NCBI GenBank assembly: GCA_019915015.1
Contig: JAHBBC010000005.1
Location: 1,612,001 to 1,676,000, forward strand
Source of the DNA: Auriscalpium vulgare
Lineage: Eukaryota; Basidiomycota; Agaricomycetes; Russulales; Auriscalpiaceae
Direction: 5' to 3'
DNA: 64,000 bases
Part shown: positions 59,358 to 64,000 of the stretch, in pieces
Numbering within the stretch: position 1 is the first letter of the stretch
Layout of the letters: each line of letters begins with the position of its first letter
Made by a program: the position numbers and the translations under genes
The notes under the pieces: generated by a model
Told to the model about the DNA's origin: nothing
Seen by the model: the letters and a program-made list of their open reading frames with translations, nothing else
The model's database searches: none

Positions 59358-60649
59358 ATGTCGAGGGCTTCAGACCTAGAGAAGCCGAAGGACGCTAACC
59401 AGGCCAACTCGACCTATGCCGCGCTGGCGCGCACCCTAACACGCAGCCTCGCTCTCTACTTCTCGCGACCGGTGCGTCTTTTCCGGCCTTCCAAAAGTGT
59501 GTCTGTCAATTTCCGTTTCATCCGCGTCGTTGGATCTGAGTTCCCAAGTCAGCGGATGGCAATCTTTGCGAGGACTCGCACACCATACCGGCACCTCGCT
59601 GAATCCCCAGTTCATCGCGCAGCTCGTTAAGACTCACGGGGTGAGTAAGTTCATCAGAATGTTGCAGTATAATTGACCACAGCATGCCGTAGTTTGCTAT
59701 CTTTCCCAAGCACTTCATCCCCCCGCTCATGGTGAACGCGTTGCTTGGGACTGTCTTATGGGCAACATATGCCGAGACTTCTGCCGTGCTGGCACCTCAT
59801 ATGTCGGCTTCTCCTATCGCCGTTGCGGCACTGTCAGGTGGTGTTGCGGGGGGCATGCAGGCTGTTGTTGCTGCGCCGGCAGAGAATCTTCGGCTTGCGA
59901 TTGAAGGGGGATCGGTCAGAGGCGGTGGAGGGTGGTCGCACGCGTGGAAGGAGGTGTTCCGAGGCACGGAGCCTGCGCACCTTACCAAAGAAGAGAATCT
60001 CGCAGAGATCCGGCAGGTGCGGAACTGGATGAGGGACGTGCGCGAGATGGCGGGCCGAGGATGGGATGGATGGGGGTGGGGTTTCGTGAAGGATGTCTGC
60101 GGTGAGCCGGCCAGGATCTCACCCTCTGATCCTAATTCACTGAGCACCCCGATGTTATAACATCTTTTCACAGGCTTCGCTGTCTTTTTCTCGGTGTTTG
60201 AAGTGACCCGCCGTGTAGCGGCGACCACGAAGACCGTTGCACAGGATTTCGTTCGATCTATTCCCATCCATAACGATCGCCACGGTACGATCCGCCGACA
60301 TACTCCTCGCGTGATCCACGCGATGACTCTCGTTTCGGGCGGCGTCGTCGCGGGGCTCTCCTATGAGCTTCTGAGCCGGCCATGGGATGTCGCACGTCGC
60401 TTGATCTACCTAGACCGCGTCCAGTCGGAGGTCAAACACACTTCGCGCCACTACTTGGTCACGACCCTGGCGAGCAAGCTTCGCGAGGATGGTCCTTTGT
60501 CATTCTTTCGCGCGCCTACTGCCGCCCATGATCCTCAGCAGTCGCACTCACGGCGCAGGCTTCACACAGCCCTTCGGACATTGGCCCGGGTAGGCCCCTG
60601 GGGCGTTGGTTTCTTGGTCTGGGAGGCGTTTGGCCCTGGGATCGCGTAG
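59358..60649 (+). CDS. Mitochondrial-carrier-like membrane protein
   Basis: Start at 59358 (MSRASDLEKPKDANQ). Exons: ALARTLTRSLALYFSRPVRLFRPSK, VSGWQSLRGLAHHTG, FAIFPKHFIPPLMVNALLGTVL, ATYAETSAVLAPHMSASPIAVAALSGGVAGGMQAVVAAPAENLRLA, GFVKDVCGFAVFFSVFEVTRR, LVSGGVVAGLSYELLSRPWDVARRLIYL, LREDGPLSFFRA and WGVGFLVWEAFGPGIA. The SGGVAGGMQAVVAAPAENL and SGGVVAGLSYELLSRPWDVARR segments are carrier signatures (Px[DE]xx[RK] near P-A-E-N-L and P-W-D-V-A-R). Three repeat halves can be seen but they are degenerate, so transport activity is inferred only. Five exons, about 370 residues. Head-to-head with the ALKBH7-like gene, 218 bp between starts. Confidence 0.75.
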
Positions 60650-60998
60650 CTTATCTCTTGACTGCCTTAGGATACCAGCTTTCAACTTACTAATACCTAC
60701 CGTATGTACACAACCTGCACATTGATCACCCCTCACGATGCAACTTCTATGCAGTCCTGGCAATCTCTTGAGCTCAAGCGCTCAAGCGCTCACTAGCGCC
60801 TATCTCATCTAATCAGGAATTTTGTTATATTGATAATTGGCACGCGCCGCCTTTCACGCTCTCCTCCGACGCTGACTCTTACACAATCTCTCCCGCCCGA
60901 ACGCGTGTGTACGCGTTTCACCCTCAGAGACCACCGTGAACTAACCATTCCTTGGCGACATCTGCGGTGACAGACTTCCAAGCAATCGCAAGAAAGCC
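60650..60998. other. Spacer upstream of the CHORD gene
   Basis: 3' UTR of the carrier-like gene followed by the leader of the CHORD gene. The direct repeat ctcaagcgctcaagcgctca lies near 60771-60790. No coding sequence. Confidence 0.6.
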
Positions 60999-62469
60999 AT
61001 GCCGCGCTGCTCACACCAAGGTTGCGGCAAGGACTTCGACGTAGCAGATGACGCTGTGGATGGCTGTGTCTACCACGCAGGTGGACCGGTACGCCTTCTG
61101 GAACATCTCGATGATGTTTATATCTGACGTATGATATGACAGATCTTTCATGAAGGACTTAAGTCGTGGTCCTGTTGCGACGCCGTGAACAAACCGGTTC
61201 TGACCTTCGATGAGTTCATGAACATCCCAGTACGCGTTTTTCTTCCCCCCGGACGCCGAGCTCACGCTCACGAAGGCCGCTTCTGCAGGGGTGCACACGT
61301 GGCCCTCACAATGCGGACGCCCCGAAGCCAGACCCGCCCAAGCCCGCCGCGAAGGCTGATCCCTCGGTCAATGTCACCCGGACAAGCGACGGCAAGGAGG
61401 TATACACAACCTCCGCCGCGCTGAATGCACCCGCCAAGACCAATGTGTCGACCCCAGGACGGACATCCACACCTGCTCCGCCGGTAGAGGAGGAAGACGA
61501 TTTGGACGCCGCAGTCCCTGCGGGTACCGAGTGCCGGCGAAATGGGTGCAAGGTGCAGTTTGTCAGCGACGAGGAGAACCGGAAGGGTGATGACGCGGGC
61601 GCGATCTGTGTTTACCATCCGGCCCAGGTACGCAGCCCATATTACCCTCCGATGTGGACGGCCATGAAGTGGGGTAATTTGCTATCGCGCAGCCCATCTT
61701 CCATGAAGGAAGCAAGGTCAGCTCGCGCCGATAATTTCAATTTCACAGTGCTGAAACCTAAGTCTACATCTCATCTCGCTAGGGATACTTCTGTTGCAAG
61801 CGACGCGTTCTGGAGTTCGATGAATTTTTGAAGATCGAGGGGTGCAAGAAGGGCCGACACCTCTTCATCCCGAAATCGCGGAAAGACACGGTGCGTTTTC
61901 ATTCTGTGGCTGCAGCTCTAACGCTCATACGCGAGTCTCTACCCCTTCATATATCAGACTGAGGAGCTCGTTAACTGTCGCATCGATCATTATCAAACGC
62001 AAACCGCCGTCAATGTCACAGTGTATGCCAAGCAAGCTGATAAGGATCTCAGCGTGGTCACGTTTGAGGAGAACTCGGTGAGCGACGACTCGGACGCCAT
62101 GCGCACTCTGGCCTTCACGTCTGCTGCCCCCAGCTGCACCTGAACATTGTCCTTCCTAATTCGAAGAGATTCACGCGCTCGCTAGAACTCTTCGGCGCCA
62201 TCGATCCCGCCGCTTCAACCTCTCGGATCCTTGGCACAAAGGTGCGGCGCTTGTGGTCTTCTGCGCGTTCTCTTTTTACACCATTTTCCTATCCGCAGAT
62301 CGAGATCATCTTGAAGAAGTCGGATGGGAAGAGTTGGACATTGCTCGAGCGGACGGACCGCGACTTGGGCGGGGTGAGCCTGACGTTCGGTGTGGGTGGT
62401 AGGACAGGCACGATCGGCGCGAAAGAGCTTGTTCTCGACGGTGAAAATAGTAGGCGAACGGCCGCTTAG
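60999..62469 (+). CDS. CHORD- and CS-domain co-chaperone (CHORDC1/Rar1 family)
   Basis: HSP90-associated zinc protein. The ATG at 60999 opens CHORD-I: MPRCSHQGCGKDFDVADDA, CVYHAGGP, then (intron) IFHEGLKSWSCCDAVNKPVLTFDEF and GCTRGPHNAD. A polar linker with the TPAPPVEEEDD stretch separates CHORD-II: ECRRNGCKVQFV, CVYHPAQPIFHEGSKGYLCCKRRVLEFDEFLKIEGC. Each CHORD has the expected Cys/His set for two zincs. The C-terminal CS domain (CRIDHYQTAVNVTVYAKQ, LHLNIVLPNSKRF, LFGAIDPAAS, TKIEIILKKSDGKSWTLLERT) is the p23/SGT1-like HSP90-binding fold. Short introns; about 330 residues ending SRRTAA. Fungal members support kinetochore or kinase complexes through HSP90. Confidence 0.93.
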
Positions 62470-62586
62470 CACCTTTCTCATCAGGTAAGCAATCCTTACA
62501 GCATAGCACACAGAGTAAGAGCTCAAACAAAAGCCGCCCAGTGAAAGAGATGTGGTTGCAGGGAGTTGTACTTACGTGCGCCGAAT

Positions 62587-64000
62587 CTACAAGTTCTTTG
62601 GTAGTTCAACCTCCTGATACACCTGGATAGAGTCGTCCTTCTTGAGATCGCTGAACATCTCCAAACTCACACCACACTCCATGCCCTTCGAAGCTTCCGC
62701 TATATCATCCTTCAGGTGCCTGAACGTGTCCAATCGCCCTGAGACATAAAATCGGAGTAAGCAAACGAGGCCAAGCTTCTTCCGAACGCCATACCTTCGT
62801 GAAGGACTTGCCCATTGCGCACGACTTGCACGGTCTTATTCCGGTGGAGCGTGCCGTTGACGACACGGCAGCCCGCGACTGATTTCGTTCGTTTCCCCGA
62901 GAGTTGAATATCAAATACTTGGAGTACTTTTGCCTCGCCTGTAACGCGTTTTTCGAATTTCGAGGGCAGCAGGTCCGTGACACGCTTAGTGACTTCCTCC
63001 ATCACGCGGTAGATGATGGTCGACGAATAAATGGGGACGTTGTTCATGCCCGCGCTGACCGTCGCGGCTTTGGGAACAGGCACTGAGAACGCGATGATGA
63101 TTCCTAGGAAGCAGGTCGATCAGAACGGTACTTGAATGATAAAAATCTGAAGTACCATTGGCAGCTTTGGCTCTGAGGATATCAGCTTCGGTGACTTCAC
63201 CCACCGCCGTGGAGACGATTTTAACGCGAGCTTCCTCGTTTCCTATGCTCTGCAGCGCGCCTTCAAGTGCTTCGACGCTGCCGCTGACATCCCCCTTGAT
63301 GACCAACCTGAGCTCTTTCGGACCCTCGTGTTCCGGAACAGATTCAACGTATTCCGTACCCGCCGCTTCGGCCTCGGCCTCAAGCTCCTTCCTCTCGCGC
63401 TCTGTCCGCCGCTGAGAGTTAATAGCCTCGATGTCCACGAGCATAGAATCCAGCTCCGCTTTCCGCAGGCGATTGGCGACCGCCTTCTTGATCTCCTGCT
63501 CTGTGCCTTGCAGGACCTCATCGCCGGCGCTCGGCAGCTCCTTCCACCCGGACACCGTCACCGCCATGCCGGGGTAAGCGGCTTTGACGGTCTTGCCGGC
63601 AGAGTCGGTCATGACGCGCACTTTTGCCTGCGTCGTCCCGCAAATGATGTGCGAGCCTGGCGTCAGGCAGCCGCGTAGCAGCAGTACGGTCGCCACTGGT
63701 CTAACAGCAGCACAACCCATGGAGAGGATGGTGAGAAAATCGCAAAAGATAACGGAGCGCGAGACTGACCCGAGACCCTTCTGCATCTTAGACTCGAGGA
63801 CTTGTCCGTGCACTCTGCCATCATGCTCGGCACGCAGGTCCTGCATTTCAGCAACGAGGGATATGTTCTCGACGAGCTGATCGAGCCCGAGCCCGGTGAG
63901 ACCGGAAACTTCTACGGACGGGATGTCGCCGCCCATGCTCTCCAGCTGGATGCCTTCAGTCATGAGTTCGAGCTGAACCTTTTCCTGCAAATCACGAAGC
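62587..64000 (-). CDS. IFM1: Mitochondrial translation initiation factor IF-2 (5' end outside window)
   Basis: GTPase that brings initiator tRNA to the mitochondrial small ribosomal subunit. Only the part after the G domain lies in the window: the end of the G domain (GDIPSVEVSGLTGLGLDQLVENI), domain II (GRVHGQVLESKMQKGLG, VATVLLLRGCLTPGSHIICG, VRVMTDSAGKTVKAAYPGMAV, SAGDEVLQG), the charged connecting helix, domain III (KELRLVIKGDVSGSVEALEGAL, VKIVSTAVGEVTEADILRAKAA) and the C-terminal barrel (IYSSTIIYRVMEEVTKRVTDLL, VLQVFDIQLSGK, VAGCRVVNGTLHR, SKGMECGVSLEMFSDLKKDD). The stop is at 62587 (ELPKNL). At least four introns. Confidence 0.95.

Overview
The window is nuclear DNA of a filamentous basidiomycete, most likely an Agaricomycete. 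Nearly every gene is split by many short introns (about 48-65 bp, GT..AG). Coding exons are GC-rich with C/G-ending codons, genes lie on both strands with short spacers, and several proteins (a PP4R1-like HEAT protein, MARVEL-like membrane proteins, a DUF1776-type SDR) look like families I know from basidiomycetes. I see no rRNA, tRNA, CRISPR array or complete transposon.

Layout. 1-6.6 kb: 3' part of a histidine acid phosphatase, DNA primase large subunit PRI2, a truncated MYND/TPR-family gene, a retinol-dehydrogenase-like SDR, and a voltage-gated proton channel (Hv1). 6.6-10.2 kb: poorly conserved, partly AT-rich DNA with unrecognised minus-strand exons, a small tandem repeat and a broken copy of the Hv1 5' end. 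10.7-21.5 kb: SSO1-type syntaxin, aspartate aminotransferase, a 76-residue AN1 zinc-finger protein, a PP4 regulatory subunit 1-like HEAT protein and a possible small gene. 21.5-24.3 kb: gene-poor. 24.3-28.1 kb: two same-strand MARVEL-like four-TM genes with long Pro/Ser-rich tails.

29.4-36.6 kb holds the most remarkable object: one 15-exon gene whose splice phases all agree, giving a 2,155-residue protein. It joins a lectin/beta-propeller-like N-terminus, two metzincin zinc-protease domains (HEFGH..., HELGH...), a Lys/Glu/Ala coiled coil and a large C-terminal module seen as a stand-alone uncharacterised protein in other fungi. Two Pro/Ser linkers, 5.5 kb apart, are duplicates of each other and include the same intron.

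37-51 kb is mainly amino-acid/nitrogen metabolism and transport: ARG4, an AIG1/FAR-17a membrane protein, an MCH1/nodulin-like MFS transporter, ECO1 cohesin acetyltransferase and the NAD(P)H glutamate synthase GLT1. ARG4 and GLT1 carry Gcn4/CPC-type TGACTC motifs upstream. 52.5-64 kb: LST8 (TORC subunit), a 2.7-kb gene-poor stretch, a DUF1776-like SDR, an ALKBH7-like dioxygenase divergent from a mitochondrial-carrier-like gene, a CHORD-CS co-chaperone and the C-terminal part of mitochondrial IF-2.

Together this is a typical housekeeping segment (replication, cohesion, secretion, glutamate/aspartate/arginine metabolism, TORC signalling, mitochondrial translation) interrupted by two accessory pockets: the 6.6-10.2 kb debris and the 29.4-36.6 kb multidomain metalloprotease gene.
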